DNA of 47,826 nt from Bacillota bacterium (GTDB taxonomy: Bacteria > Bacillota > Clostridia > Acetivibrionales > DTU013), in the NCBI GenBank assembly GCA_023412665.1, contig JAEZCA010000011.1, positions 1 through 47,826 of the forward strand, in the 5' to 3' direction. The notes under the pieces are model-generated. The model saw nothing but the letters and a program-made list of their open reading frames with translations. It had not been told where the DNA came from and made no database searches. The first letter of the stretch is position 1, and every line of letters begins with the position of its first letter. This document shows positions 1 to 8,379 of this stretch, in pieces. Position numbers and translations under genes: made by a program.

Positions 1-1
1 G

Positions 2-2671
2 CCATTCAGTGTGACAGTAACTGCAAAGGATATGCATGGAAACATAGCTACAGGCTACAGGGGAACGGTTAAGCTAAGCTCTACAGATGATAAAGCTGTA
101 TTGCCCGGGAACTATACCTTCACAGAGAAGGATAAAGGGACCTATACCTTCAATGGATTCATTCTAAAGACCGCCGGGTCACATACTATAAGTGCTGAAG
201 ATACAGACGGCGATTCTATAAGCGGAGCTACAGGTAAAATTACAGTTGACGCCGATTCGGAAGCCAGGCTGTCAACCATAGCTGCAGATAAGTCCGGGGC
301 AATAGCTGATGGTAAGGATAAGGTCAATATCACGGTGACTCTGAGAGATATTTATGGCAACCCTATAAGCGGTAAAACAGTGAATCTAAATCAGGGCAGC
401 GGCAGTTCGGTAATTGAAGCGGACTATGGTACCTCTTCACGCATGGATGGAACTTTGTTATTCACAGTGGCAAGCACAACAGCGGGAGCGGTGAGCTATA
501 GGGCAATGGTCGATGAGAAGGCTGTAACTGATGCTGTAGAAGTAACCTTCCTGCCTGGAACACCCTCCCGGCTGGAATGGAAAGTACAGCCGGGAGGAGG
601 AGCTGCAGGACAAATCTGGCCCCAGCAGCCAGTACTTGTTCTTAAGGATTCATACAATAATGTGAATACGGGAGATAATAGTTCAGAAGTTACAGTGGTG
701 CTTAAAAACGCTGCTGAAGCCATATTAGGAGGGACAAAAACAGTAGCCCTCAAAAATGGTGAGGCGGTATTTGATGATTTGCAAATTGATACTAGAGGAA
801 GCTACGAGCTTACGCCGACAATTAATCTGGAAGGGATAGACAGTACTGACAGCAATACTTTCAGAATTTCCCTGGTACCTGCACCAAGCATAAAGCCGAA
901 CGGAGGTACATTCTCTGATCCGGTTATCGTTACTCTTGATTATCCGGAAGAATATGAAGCATATTACAGTCTGGATGGAGAAACTCCGAATCAAGACGCT
1001 ATCTTCTATGACGGACCATTTACGATTGTTAGCAACAGTACCGTTGCAGCAATCGTATACGATGCAGTATACGGAGAGTGGAGCCAAACCAGTAGAGCAG
1101 AATTCACCATTCAACTGCCCTCACCTACTGCTGATGTGGAAGATGGCAGCACAATTGAAAATAACTCCACTGTGAAATTATCTGCCGCTGTTCAGGGAGC
1201 AATCATCTACTATACTACCGACGGGAGCATTCCGAATACAACTAGCCCCAGTGGCAATATGGTAACGATTACCGGTACTAAGGGTACTATAGTTACTCTG
1301 AAGGCATATGCAGTTAAAGCAGATTATAAAGAAAGCCAAGTGGTTGAGTTTAGATATTCTATAAAACAAACTGACTCCGATAACAATGATGGAGATAATG
1401 ATACCGGAAATAACAGCTCATCTGGCGATAGTGGAGGAACAAGAACTCCTGCCCAGCGATCACAGACAGAGACAACTGTTGCCGGAAATGCAGTTACTGC
1501 TACGACAACAGTTACAGCTGTCGTTGAAAGCAACGGTAATGCAACGGCCACAGTCAACCTGACACAGGTAAGCCATGCCATCGACCAAGTACTGGAAGAA
1601 ACCGATAAGCATGGAGAGGGTATTGTAAGCGGAGTTCAGATTAAAGTGGAAGCTCCCGCAGATGCCGCAGTCACAACAATAAGCATCCCTAAAGAAGCTG
1701 TGAGCCAGGCGGCGGAATCTGGAATTGATGCCTTGACGGTAGCAACACCGATTGCGGTCATTTCCTTTGACGCTAACGCCATCTCTGCCCTTGAAGCAGA
1801 TTCAACAGACGATGTGAAAATAACGATCTCCAAAGTAGAGGTCTCCTCTCTTTCGCTCGAAGCACAACAGAAGGTAGGGGACAGACCGGTATTCAATTTC
1901 AGTGTTACTAGTGGAGGTGAAACCATATCCCAGTTTGGCGGGGAAGTGTCCGTATCCTTGCCATATACCCCCAAGGCAGGAGAGGATACAGATGCTATCG
2001 TCATCTACTATATCAATGCTTCAGGTGAAATTGAAATAGTCAGTAATTGCATCTACAACCCTATAACGGGAAGTATCAGTTTCAGCACCAGGCATTTTTC
2101 GCAATATGCCGTGGGTTATAATAAGGTCACCTTTAAGGATGTGACAGAAGATTCGTGGTACAAGAGGGCGGTAGACTTTATTGCTGCACGGGAGATAACG
2201 TCAGGCACAGGAGACGGAAACTTCAGTCCGGATGCCAAGCTGACCCGAGGGTCGTTCATGGTTATGCTGCTGAAGGCATATGGTATAGCCCCTGATAGAG
2301 ACCCCAAGGACAACTTTGACGATGCAGGGGATAGCTATTATACAGGCTATCTGGCGGCAGCAAAACGCTTAAAAATATCGGCTGGTGTTGGAAATAATGA
2401 GTATGCACCGGACAAGGAGATTACACGTCAAGAAATGTTCGCTCTTTTATATAATGCATTAAAGTCCATTGAAAAGCTGCCGGAAGGAAAAGCCGGCGAA
2501 CCGTTGTCAGCCTTCGCCGATGTAGAGAGCATTGCTCCCTGGGCCAAAGAAGCAATGACGCTTCTTGCCGAAACAGGAACCATTGGCGGAAGCGAAGGTA
2601 AGCTCTTTCCGACGAGTACAACTACCAGAGCAGAGATGGCGCAGTTGCTTTATAATTTGTTCTCAAGATAG
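2..2671 (+). CDS. S-layer homology domain surface protein, C-terminal part (gene enters from the left edge)
   Basis: The reading frame is open to the first bases of the window, so the true start lies upstream; the first in-frame GTG at 11 sits inside a domain. Seen in order: Ig-like/Big-type beta-sandwich segments (about residues 1-290, with the recurring 'D.YGN' turn), two chitobiase/hexosaminidase C-terminal-like domains (about 295-450, 'YYSLDGETPN' and 'YYTTDGSIPN'), a low-complexity Asp/Asn/Gly/Ser linker (about 455-485), a beta-rich domain typical just before SLH repeats, then three SLH repeats (about 700-886, 'FKDV..DSWYKRAVDF', 'FSPDAKLTRG', 'ITRQEMFALLYNAL'). SLH triplets bind pyruvylated secondary cell-wall polymer, so the protein is displayed on the surface. 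No catalytic domain is visible in the part present. A 12-bp-stem terminator follows. Family assignment is firm; the ligand or enzyme activity is unknown. Confidence 0.93.
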   Translation, partial: PFSVTVTAKDMHGNIATGYRGTVKLSSTDDKAVLPGNYTFTEKDKGTYTFNGFILKTAGSHTISAEDTDGDSISGATGKITVDADSEARLSTIAADKSGAIADGKDKVNITVTLRDIYGNPISGKTVNLNQGSGSSVIEADYGTSSRMDGTLLFTVASTTAGAVSYRAMVDEKAVTDAVEVTFLPGTPSRLEWKVQPGGGAAGQIWPQQPVLVLKDSYNNVNTGDNSSEVTVVLKNAAEAILGGTKTVALKNGEAVFDDLQIDTRGSYELTPTINLEGIDSTDSNTFRISLVPAPSIKPNGGTFSDPVIVTLDYPEEYEAYYSLDGETPNQDAIFYDGPFTIVSNSTVAAIVYDAVYGEWSQTSRAEFTIQLPSPTADVEDGSTIENNSTVKLSAAVQGAIIYYTTDGSIPNTTSPSGNMVTITGTKGTIVTLKAYAVKADYKESQVVEFRYSIKQTDSDNNDGDNDTGNNSSSGDSGGTRTPAQRSQTETTVAGNAVTATTTVTAVVESNGNATATVNLTQVSHAIDQVLEETDKHGEGIVSGVQIKVEAPADAAVTTISIPKEAVSQAAESGIDALTVATPIAVISFDANAISALEADSTDDVKITISKVEVSSLSLEAQQKVGDRPVFNFSVTSGGETISQFGGEVSVSLPYTPKAGEDTDAIVIYYINASGEIEIVSNCIYNPITGSISFSTRHFSQYAVGYNKVTFKDVTEDSWYKRAVDFIAAREITSGTGDGNFSPDAKLTRGSFMVMLLKAYGIAPDRDPKDNFDDAGDSYYTGYLAAAKRLKISAGVGNNEYAPDKEITRQEMFALLYNALKSIEKLPEGKAGEPLSAFADVESIAPWAKEAMTLLAETGTIGGSEGKLFPTSTTTRAEMAQLLYNLFSR

Positions 2672-2798
2672 GCTGGTAAACCCCTTGACAGCGATATTTA
2701 CAGACTAAAGCTGACTTATTACTTGCAGAAGCCAGCTATGGGACAACTGAAATGAATGCCGTTGCAGAGAAGGCTCCAGCGGTAAGTTTTAAGCAAGC

Positions 2799-2839
2799 AA
2801 ATCCGTAATGTAACCTTATCCAGGATGCATTACGGATTT
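2799..2839 (+). terminator. Rho-independent-type terminator of the SLH gene
   Basis: Perfect 12-bp inverted repeat (AAATCCGTAATG / CATTACGGATTT) with a 17-nt loop. It ends in a short T-rich tail and lies about 130 bp after the SLH protein stop. Confidence 0.7.
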
Positions 2840-3065
2840 TCATTTACAGTTTCATCATGACAGTCAGGAAGTATGGATTGCAGTGATAAAGAAATACAAA
2901 TTGTATATGGAAGTATCAGATCATAAGTGCCCCGGGCATGTCAAATTCTATAAGATGAGCGGTAGCACTCTGTCTTCAGTATATCAATAAGAATTTAGAA
3001 AATTTTATAAATGCTTTTGCTATATTTATTGAACAATGTCACAGTCCCCGTCCTCTATACGTATT

Positions 3066-3147
3066 TTCAGCCCTTCAGGCTGTAAAACGCTTGGTGGGGG
3101 TTACCGATTGAAAAAGCTGTCAGTGGCGAGTACAATCTCCCACTGAC
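3066..3147 (-). repeat. Interspersed hairpin repeat, copy A (inverted relative to copy B at 39289-39364)
   Basis: The reverse complement of this 82-bp stretch matches 39289-39364 almost base for base, except for a 6-bp gap and about two substitutions. It contains two inverted repeats: an 8-bp stem GTCAGTGG/CCACTGAC with a 13-nt loop (3119-3147) and a 5-bp stem CAGCC/GGCTG (3068-3082). Between them is the conserved core CTTGGTGGGGGTTACCGATT. No ORF accompanies it. The form resembles a short non-autonomous mobile element or a structured RNA scar; family unknown. Confidence 0.8.
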
Positions 3148-3149
3148 GT

Positions 3150-3246
3150 TGTTCAAACGCCACGTTTAGATGTGGCGCACGTAGTGTAGCGCAGGGCTAA
3201 TTCATTTCGCCCGCAGCGAGGGGGTATGGGGGCTTGCCCCCATTGG
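3150..3246. other. Hairpin-rich GC-rich stretch next to repeat copy A
   Basis: Several short stems follow one another: CGCCAC/GTGGCG around 3158-3177, a CGC..GCG stem near 3176-3191, and ATGGGGG/CCCCCAT near 3226-3243. The surrounding DNA is AT-rich. It is not present beside copy B. It could be the rest of a mobile element whose end is the shared 80 bp, or a small structured RNA; no homology is recognised. Confidence 0.4.
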
Positions 3247-3347
3247 AAATTGAATACCTTATTGATTTTTTGTGGTATTTCAATAAAAAAATATCATTAT
3301 ATATTGCAATGATTGATGAAAGGTGATAGTATATTGTTGTATTGTTA

Positions 3348-3362
3348 AATTGTTAGACAATT
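3348..3362. promoter_or_regulatory. Likely operator of the GntR/FadR-type regulator
   Basis: Perfect palindrome AATTGT-TAG-ACAATT, 69 bp upstream of the regulator start. The half-site arrangement GT-N3-AC is the hallmark of operators bound by FadR-subfamily GntR proteins. A plausible TTGCAA-17-TAGTAT promoter lies just upstream (about 3304-3332), so binding here would block the operon. Seen: the palindrome. Inferred: autoregulation. Confidence 0.6.
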
Positions 3363-3430
3363 GGACGAAAGCTGAAGGTCATATTAAACAACGGGGTATA
3401 GACTGAACCTTCATCTTGTAAGGAGTAAGA

Positions 3431-4099
3431 ATGAATATTAAGCCTATACAGAATGATCGTTTGTCGGACAAAGTGGTTGAGACAATATTGGATATGATCA
3501 AAGATGGAACACTGAAAGCCGGGAGCAAGCTGCCCAATGAGACATTGCTGGCAGAGCAGTTCGGAGTCAGCCGCGGCATACTTAGAGAGGCTTTGACACT
3601 GTTGCAATCACAGGGTTATATCCGACGTAAGCCCAAGGATGGTACCTATGTACAGCCGGAGGTTCACAATATGTTGATGAGCCAATCTGTGAGTGATGTG
3701 CTAAAGAGGGCGACTTATTGTGATCTGTTGGAATTTAGAGGAGCTTTGGAACAAATTGTTGTTGAGAAGGCAATCGACAAGGCGACGGACGACGAGCTGG
3801 ATGAGTTGATGGAAATCCTAAAGGGCCAAAACGATGCCCAAGTACCAAGAAGCGTGGATTATTACTTTCATTACAAGTTAGCTGAGGTTTCTAAAAACAT
3901 TTTTTATATGAATTTTATTGATACATATTATGACCTAATTGCTGAAATAGCTGACAGAAACCAGAAGGATGAGGTTCGACGCGCCCAGATTGAGCAGGAG
4001 CATCTTGAAATTGCCACAGCGTTGATTAACAGGGATAAGAAGGCTGCGGTTAAATCCATCAAGCATCATTTGAGTATGGTGGACAAGTCGATTAAGTAG
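3431..4099 (+). CDS. GntR family transcriptional regulator, FadR/FCD subfamily
   Basis: 222 aa, normal length for the FadR subfamily. Residues about 5-72 form the winged helix-turn-helix ('LAEQFGVSRGILREALTLL', then the wing 'RKPKDGTYV'). Residues about 90-215 form the all-helical FCD effector domain. The metal/ligand-type residues of FCD domains are visible as the Asp and His of 'DYYFHYKLA' and the His pairs of 'EQEHLEIA' and 'IKHHLSMV'. FCD regulators usually bind small carboxylates or sugar acids. The ATG has AAGGAG ('gtaaggagtaaga') 7 bases upstream. It is the first gene of a co-directional set that runs to 13170, and the GT-N3-AC palindrome at 3348-3362 suggests that it controls this set. 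The effector cannot be read from the sequence. Confidence 0.9.
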   Translation: MNIKPIQNDRLSDKVVETILDMIKDGTLKAGSKLPNETLLAEQFGVSRGILREALTLLQSQGYIRRKPKDGTYVQPEVHNMLMSQSVSDVLKRATYCDLLEFRGALEQIVVEKAIDKATDDELDELMEILKGQNDAQVPRSVDYYFHYKLAEVSKNIFYMNFIDTYYDLIAEIADRNQKDEVRRAQIEQEHLEIATALINRDKKAAVKSIKHHLSMVDKSIK

Positions 4100-4132
4100 C
4101 ACATACTGTACTATACCATGGGGGAATAATCA

Positions 4133-4687
4133 TTGAAACGGGCGATCTTTTTTGATTTACAGGGAACACTTGGCGGAGAACCATTAGGAGACATACTGGA
4201 TTTTTCCTTTTATCCAATGGCAAAAGAAGCAGTTGCTTTAGCAAAACAATCATCCCATATGATCTTTATTGTTACAAATCAAAGTCACATTTCTAAAGGG
4301 ATGCTCACAATGGACCAATTCAACCAGCGCATGTCCGCAGTCATCGGCGAAATTGAGGATGCGGGTGGTAAGGTGGACGGGGTTTATTGTTGTCCGCATC
4401 TGCTGGCTGAAGGATGCATTTGCAAGAAACCTTCACCGTATTTTATGAAACAGGCCGAGGAACAGTATGGGTTGAGCCTCGAAAGCTGTTATGTAGTAGG
4501 GGATATCGGTAAAAGCGATATGCTGATGGCTCATAATACCGGTGCAAAAGGAGTACTGGTAAAAACGGGAGAGGGCCAGGCCAGCCTAACCACCAACAGG
4601 GAATCGTGGAGGTGGTATGATCCGGCCTATGTAGCAAAAGACGCATTTGATGCTGTAAGTTGGATAATTTCTGATATGCACAAGTAA
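4133..4687 (+). CDS. HAD-IIIA family phosphatase, GmhB/HisB-N-like, with DxQ in motif I
   Basis: 184 aa, close to the usual size of D-glycero-D-manno-heptose-1,7-bisphosphate phosphatases. Motif I reads F-D-L-Q-G-T-L: the nucleophile Asp8 is present, but the usual second Asp (general acid/base) is Gln10. Motif II is 'VTNQS' (47-51). The zinc-loop ligands typical of GmhB are present as C87-x-H89 and C95-x-C97, followed by the motif III lysine ('KKPSP'). Motif IV is 'VVGDIGKSD' with Asp124 and Asp129. Start is TTG at 4133 with GGGGGAATAA just upstream. It follows the regulator by 33 bp. It probably acts on a sugar phosphate or related phosphate monoester in the cytoplasm. The DxQ change may lower or redirect activity, or be a trait of this subgroup; I cannot tell which without an alignment. 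Confidence 0.82.
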   Translation: MKRAIFFDLQGTLGGEPLGDILDFSFYPMAKEAVALAKQSSHMIFIVTNQSHISKGMLTMDQFNQRMSAVIGEIEDAGGKVDGVYCCPHLLAEGCICKKPSPYFMKQAEEQYGLSLESCYVVGDIGKSDMLMAHNTGAKGVLVKTGEGQASLTTNRESWRWYDPAYVAKDAFDAVSWIISDMHK

Positions 4688-4756
4688 ACATACTAAAATA
4701 AGCAGCAAATTACATTAAAACAGTAACAGCAGAGTACATAGAAAGACGGTGAACAA

Positions 4757-6118
4757 ATGAAGCAGTTTAAAATACTCTCACCCTGCGGAATGTTAGGGTA
4801 CGGGTTCCCGGAGGAATCCTTCAGAGCAGGGATGGAGAACCACCCGGATGCCATTGTGGTGGATGCCGGTTCTACAGATGCCGGTCCTCATAAGCTGGGC
4901 CTTGGTACGGCTATTGTGAGCAGGCATGCTTGTAAAAAAGACTTGACACTGATGATTACAGCCGGTGTTGAGGCAGGTATACCCGTTATTATCGGATCAG
5001 CCGGCGGCAGTGGGGGAAGAACTCACGTACTTTGGACAAAAGATATTATCGATGAAATTCTAAAGGAAAATAATATTAAGAATAAAAAAATAGCTATTAT
5101 CTGGGCTGATATACCAAAAACAATTGTTCAGGATGGGTTGAACAAGGGCAAGGTTGAACCTTTGGGTCTGACGGTCAAGGAATTGACGAGCCAAAGGCTT
5201 GAGGCTACTACTGCCGTTGTAGCTCAGATGGGTCACGAACCAGTTTTGAGGGCCCTTGAGGCCGGAGCAGACATTATAATCTGCGGTAGGGCATACGACC
5301 CCTCGCCATTTGCCGCAGCAGCGATATATAAAGGTTTCAACGCAGCATATGCATATCACGCGGGAAAGGTTCTGGAATGTGCTGCCCTCTGCGCAGAACC
5401 GGGAACTACCAAGGATTGCATGCTGGGATGCATTCAAGAGGACGGATTTATCATCAAACCGTTAAACCCCGTTCGAAAATGTACAAAAACCAGTGTTGCT
5501 GCTCATACTTTCTATGAGAAGGATCATCCGTACATACTCCATGGACCGGGAATCGAAATGAATCTGGAGGCTTGCACCTTCACAGAGCTGGGGGATGGCA
5601 GTGTTAAGGTTACAGGAAGTAAACTGACCTTGACGCCGGAATACCGGGTAAAGCTGGAGGGGGCAATGCAGGTAGCATACCGCGCCTTTGTCATAGCAGG
5701 TGTCCGGGATGAAATTTTGATTTCCAGAATTGAAGAAATAGAAGCACAGGTCGTAGAGCAAGTACAAAACTACTACAAGGAAATTTCTAAAGAGAGCTAT
5801 AGCATCAATTTTCTTAATTATGGGCTTAATGGCGTGCTGGGGGCAATTGAACCCTGCAAAGAACCTGCGCATGAAATAGGAGTTGTGTTTGAAGTTTTGG
5901 CCGATACGCAGGAGAAAGCCAATATGATCTGTTCCTCGGTACGTTCCACATTCTTGCATTATGGCTATGAAGGGCGAAAATCCACTGCCGGCAATCTGGC
6001 ATTCCCTTTCGCGCCAAGTGATGTGCCTTTTGGACCGGTTTACGAATTTTCAGTCTATCACCTTATGAGCGTTAAAGATGGTCTGGAGTTGTTTCCGATT
6101 GAATATTACCAGGTTTAA
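4757..6118 (+). CDS. AtuA-like (DUF1446) family protein
   Basis: 453 aa. The N-terminal two thirds match the DUF1446/'acyclic terpene utilization AtuA' family: an N-terminal segment ending in a 'VDAGSTDAGP' turn, 'IGSAGGSGG' near residue 75-83 (a probable nucleotide or phosphate loop) and 'ADIIICGRAYDPSPFAAAA' around residue 173. The founding member is needed for citronellol breakdown in Pseudomonas, but the family is broad and its reaction is not established. The next gene is its standard partner DUF4387, 35 bp downstream, so the two probably form one complex or enzyme. No signal peptide or membrane segment: cytoplasmic. In this operon, with a sugar importer and ARH-fold enzymes, a role on a sugar-derived acid or lactone is more likely than on terpenes. 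That last step is inference. Confidence 0.82.
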   Translation: MKQFKILSPCGMLGYGFPEESFRAGMENHPDAIVVDAGSTDAGPHKLGLGTAIVSRHACKKDLTLMITAGVEAGIPVIIGSAGGSGGRTHVLWTKDIIDEILKENNIKNKKIAIIWADIPKTIVQDGLNKGKVEPLGLTVKELTSQRLEATTAVVAQMGHEPVLRALEAGADIIICGRAYDPSPFAAAAIYKGFNAAYAYHAGKVLECAALCAEPGTTKDCMLGCIQEDGFIIKPLNPVRKCTKTSVAAHTFYEKDHPYILHGPGIEMNLEACTFTELGDGSVKVTGSKLTLTPEYRVKLEGAMQVAYRAFVIAGVRDEILISRIEEIEAQVVEQVQNYYKEISKESYSINFLNYGLNGVLGAIEPCKEPAHEIGVVFEVLADTQEKANMICSSVRSTFLHYGYEGRKSTAGNLAFPFAPSDVPFGPVYEFSVYHLMSVKDGLELFPIEYYQV

Positions 6119-6153
6119 CATTTGTTGTGCATCTACAACAGGGAGGCGATAGA

Positions 6154-6468
6154 ATGGCTAGATTATATGACCTTGCAAAGGTCATACGAAGCAAGAACAG
6201 CGGCCCTTTTGAAATTACGCTCGATGTACTGTTTGACAGCCGCGAGATCTATCAAAAGGTAAAGGATTCCAATGTTATAACAAAAATTCTGATATCACAC
6301 CTATACAAGGTTGACGAGGACAAGATTACAGTTCTGGTTTTTTATGATCAGGCATATGGAATCAAGGTGACCTTTGCCCGTTCAATATCCTCAGGCTCAT
6401 GCCTGGACAGGGATGTTTACGGAGCCCAGCAGCATGTACTGCTAAGCGAGGTTGAGATACCGATTTAA
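6154..6468 (+). CDS. DUF4387 family protein (AtuA partner)
   Basis: 104 aa from the ATG at 6154, chosen because GGGAGG lies 7 bases upstream; an in-frame GTG at 6127 would add nine residues without a better site. The sequence has the DUF4387 pattern: 'YDLAKVIRSKNSGPFEITLD' at the start, a Tyr-Lys-Val strand in the middle, and 'DRDVYGAQQH' near the C-terminus. DUF4387 proteins occur either fused to or directly behind DUF1446/AtuA proteins, as here, which implies a stoichiometric partner. Biochemical function is unknown. Fifteen bases separate it from the permease gene, so it is co-transcribed with the importer. Confidence 0.85.
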   Translation: MARLYDLAKVIRSKNSGPFEITLDVLFDSREIYQKVKDSNVITKILISHLYKVDEDKITVLVFYDQAYGIKVTFARSISSGSCLDRDVYGAQQHVLLSEVEIPI

Positions 6469-6482
6469 AGGGGGAAGAGATT

Positions 6483-7442
6483 ATGGCAAAAAACGCAGCA
6501 ACTGTAGTGCACACGAAAGAAGAAAAAAAAGCGGTATCGCTGGAGAAACGCAGACGCACATTAAGGAAGCTCAATCAGGATAAGGTGCTGTATCTAATTT
6601 TACTGCCCACGATGGCATACTTTTTGATTTTTCATGTCTGGCCGATTATTGAAATGCGATTGGCCTTTTATGACTTCAAAATCATCGGAGATAACGTTTT
6701 TGTTGGTCTAAAGCACTTTAAAAAGTTATTTTCCACTCCGATGTTCGTCCAGATCATTAAAAATACTCTTATCATCAGCTTTATGAAGATTGTGTTGTTT
6801 TTCCCGCTGCCCGTTATTTTTGCCCTTATGCTAAACGAGTTCAGGACAGGGCCTTTTCGTAAAACAGTACAGGTCATTTCCTATCTGCCACATTTTTTAT
6901 CATGGGTTGTTATTGCAGGTATATGGTTTCAGTTTCTGGGAGGCGATGGTGCAGTAAATACAATCCGAGACGTTATCGGGCTGGAGACATTTGATTTTTT
7001 GACTAACAGAGAGGCGATCCGATGGGTGCTGTTTTCATCTGAAACCTGGCGCAGTATAGGATGGGATTCCATCATCTACTCAGCCGCTATCCTCAGCATC
7101 AACCCGACACTCTATGAAGCGGCTTATATCGACGGCGCCAAACGCTGGCAGATTGTTACGAAAATCATTCTTCCGGTGCTGACCGCAACGATGGTTACGG
7201 TACTGATACTAAATGTAGGCTTCCTTATGAATGCCGGTTTGGATCAGGTACTGAACTTCACGAATGATGCCGTAAACAGTAAGATAGATATCATTGACAC
7301 ATATGTTTATCGTATCGGACTGAAGAACGGACAATATTCCTTTGCGACAGCGGCAAATTTATTTAAGGGAGTCGTAGGTACCGTGCTGGTGGTATCCACG
7401 CATATAATTTCTAAAAAGCTTACCGGCAAAGGTGCCTGGTAG
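6483..7442 (+). CDS. Sugar ABC transporter permease, LplB family (CUT1)
   Basis: 319 aa with about six hydrophobic segments and a basic cytosolic N-terminus (rich in Lys/Glu to residue 40). LplB hallmarks are 'YLILLPTMAYFLIFHVWPI' in TM1, 'GLKHFKKLFSTPMF', 'VISYLPHFLSWVV' and the EAA loop 'LYEAAYIDGAKRWQIVTKIILP', where the ATPase docks. LplB-type permeases work with an LplC-type permease, a lipoprotein and usually a shared MsmX-like ATPase encoded elsewhere, and import oligosaccharides. No ATPase gene is present in this operon, which fits that rule. AAGGGGGAAGAG precedes the ATG. It pairs with the permease gene 23 bp downstream. Confidence 0.93.
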   Translation: MAKNAATVVHTKEEKKAVSLEKRRRTLRKLNQDKVLYLILLPTMAYFLIFHVWPIIEMRLAFYDFKIIGDNVFVGLKHFKKLFSTPMFVQIIKNTLIISFMKIVLFFPLPVIFALMLNEFRTGPFRKTVQVISYLPHFLSWVVIAGIWFQFLGGDGAVNTIRDVIGLETFDFLTNREAIRWVLFSSETWRSIGWDSIIYSAAILSINPTLYEAAYIDGAKRWQIVTKIILPVLTATMVTVLILNVGFLMNAGLDQVLNFTNDAVNSKIDIIDTYVYRIGLKNGQYSFATAANLFKGVVGTVLVVSTHIISKKLTGKGAW

Positions 7443-7465
7443 CACTGGAAAGGAGCGGGATTGAA

Positions 7466-8353
7466 ATGATTGGAGAAAAAAGGTTCACATTTCCGAAAAT
7501 TATTATGGGTGCAATTCTTATTCTGGTCTCATTAACAATGATTGTACCTCTGTTGAATATACTGGCCAAGGCACTATCCGACCCGGATAAGGTGTTTATG
7601 GTAGGAGGGCTTGACATCCTGCCAAAGGGGTTTTCCCTGGTACACTTTAAAGTGATTATGTCCAACCGTCTGGTATGGATCAGTATTAAAAATTCATTGT
7701 TTATTACAGTGGTCGGGACAGCATTGAGCATCCTGCTTACCTCCAGTGCCGCTTATGTCCTTACACGTCCTGGGTTGGTCGGTAAAAAAGTGTTTATGTA
7801 CTTCCTGATTGTTATGATGATTGTCACCCCCGGCATGGTACAGGAGTATTTTCTAATGAAGAATCTAAGCCTGTTGGACAATCTGTTTTCCATGGTGTTG
7901 TATAAAGGCGTCAGTGTTTATTATTTGATCATATTGATGCGCTTCTTTGAGAATATTCCGGAGGAGCTGCTGGAATCCGCCAAGCTGGATGGTGCAGGTC
8001 ATATTACCATACTGTTTAAAATATTCATTCCGCTGGCGAAGGTGCCAATACTGACCATATCAATGTTCTATGCGGTAATGAAATGGAATGAGTTTTTCTA
8101 CTCCGGTATTTTCCTCAACAGCGAAAAGAATATTGTGCTCCAGGTGCTGTTGAAAAAGTTTGTTGTTGAAAATGATTCTACAAATATGATTGGAGTTGCC
8201 AACATAGCCGCCAACAACTTCATTGCCCAGCTTGATCTCGATGCGATGAAGGCGGCGACAATTATAGTCACTATCATACCGATTCTGCTTCTCTACCCGA
8301 TCGTGCTCAAATATCATACATCTGGTGTGTTGTCGGGCGGAGTGAAAGAATAA
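7466..8353 (+). CDS. Sugar ABC transporter permease, LplC/AraQ family (CUT1)
   Basis: 295 aa with about six membrane segments. The LplC pattern is clear: the periplasmic-side segment 'KALSDPDKVFMVGGLDILPKGF' (seen in part), 'TSSAAYVLTRPGL', 'IILMRFFENIPEELLESAKLDGA' leading into the EAA loop, and the C-terminal 'YPIVLKYHTSGVLSGGVKE' tail shared by this family. It forms a heterodimeric channel with the LplB-type partner just upstream. The ATG at 7466 has GGAGCGGG 9 bases upstream. The gene is followed after 26 bp by the binding lipoprotein, giving the order permease-permease-binding protein. Confidence 0.93.
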   Translation: MIGEKRFTFPKIIMGAILILVSLTMIVPLLNILAKALSDPDKVFMVGGLDILPKGFSLVHFKVIMSNRLVWISIKNSLFITVVGTALSILLTSSAAYVLTRPGLVGKKVFMYFLIVMMIVTPGMVQEYFLMKNLSLLDNLFSMVLYKGVSVYYLIILMRFFENIPEELLESAKLDGAGHITILFKIFIPLAKVPILTISMFYAVMKWNEFFYSGIFLNSEKNIVLQVLLKKFVVENDSTNMIGVANIAANNFIAQLDLDAMKAATIIVTIIPILLLYPIVLKYHTSGVLSGGVKE

Positions 8354-8379
8354 AAAAATCAAAAGAAAGAAGGATTGAG

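Larger units (their letters stand above)
2672..3430. other. Intergenic region with terminator, gene scrap, repeat copy A and operator
   Basis: About 760 bp without a convincing gene. It holds an open 39-codon stretch (2689-2808, no start) whose wording vaguely recalls an Ig-like domain end, the terminator at 2799-2839, AT-rich DNA with no signal I recognise (2840-3040), hairpin-rich repeat copy A (3066-3147), a further structured GC-rich stretch (about 3150-3246), and the regulator operator and leader of the next operon (3260-3430). Confidence 0.7.

Noticed and set aside
725..2621. Several minus-strand and alternate-frame ORFs of 60-130 codons inside the SLH gene
   Set aside because: They lie wholly within a well-supported coding frame, lack ribosome binding sites and have no domain features.
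2689..2808. Open 39-codon stretch after the SLH gene, faintly like an Ig-like domain end
   Set aside because: Too short and too loosely similar; no start codon or RBS. Kept only as a note in the intergenic entry.
2880..2990. Second open stretch in the same gap ending near 2989
   Set aside because: No start signal and no recognisable motif.
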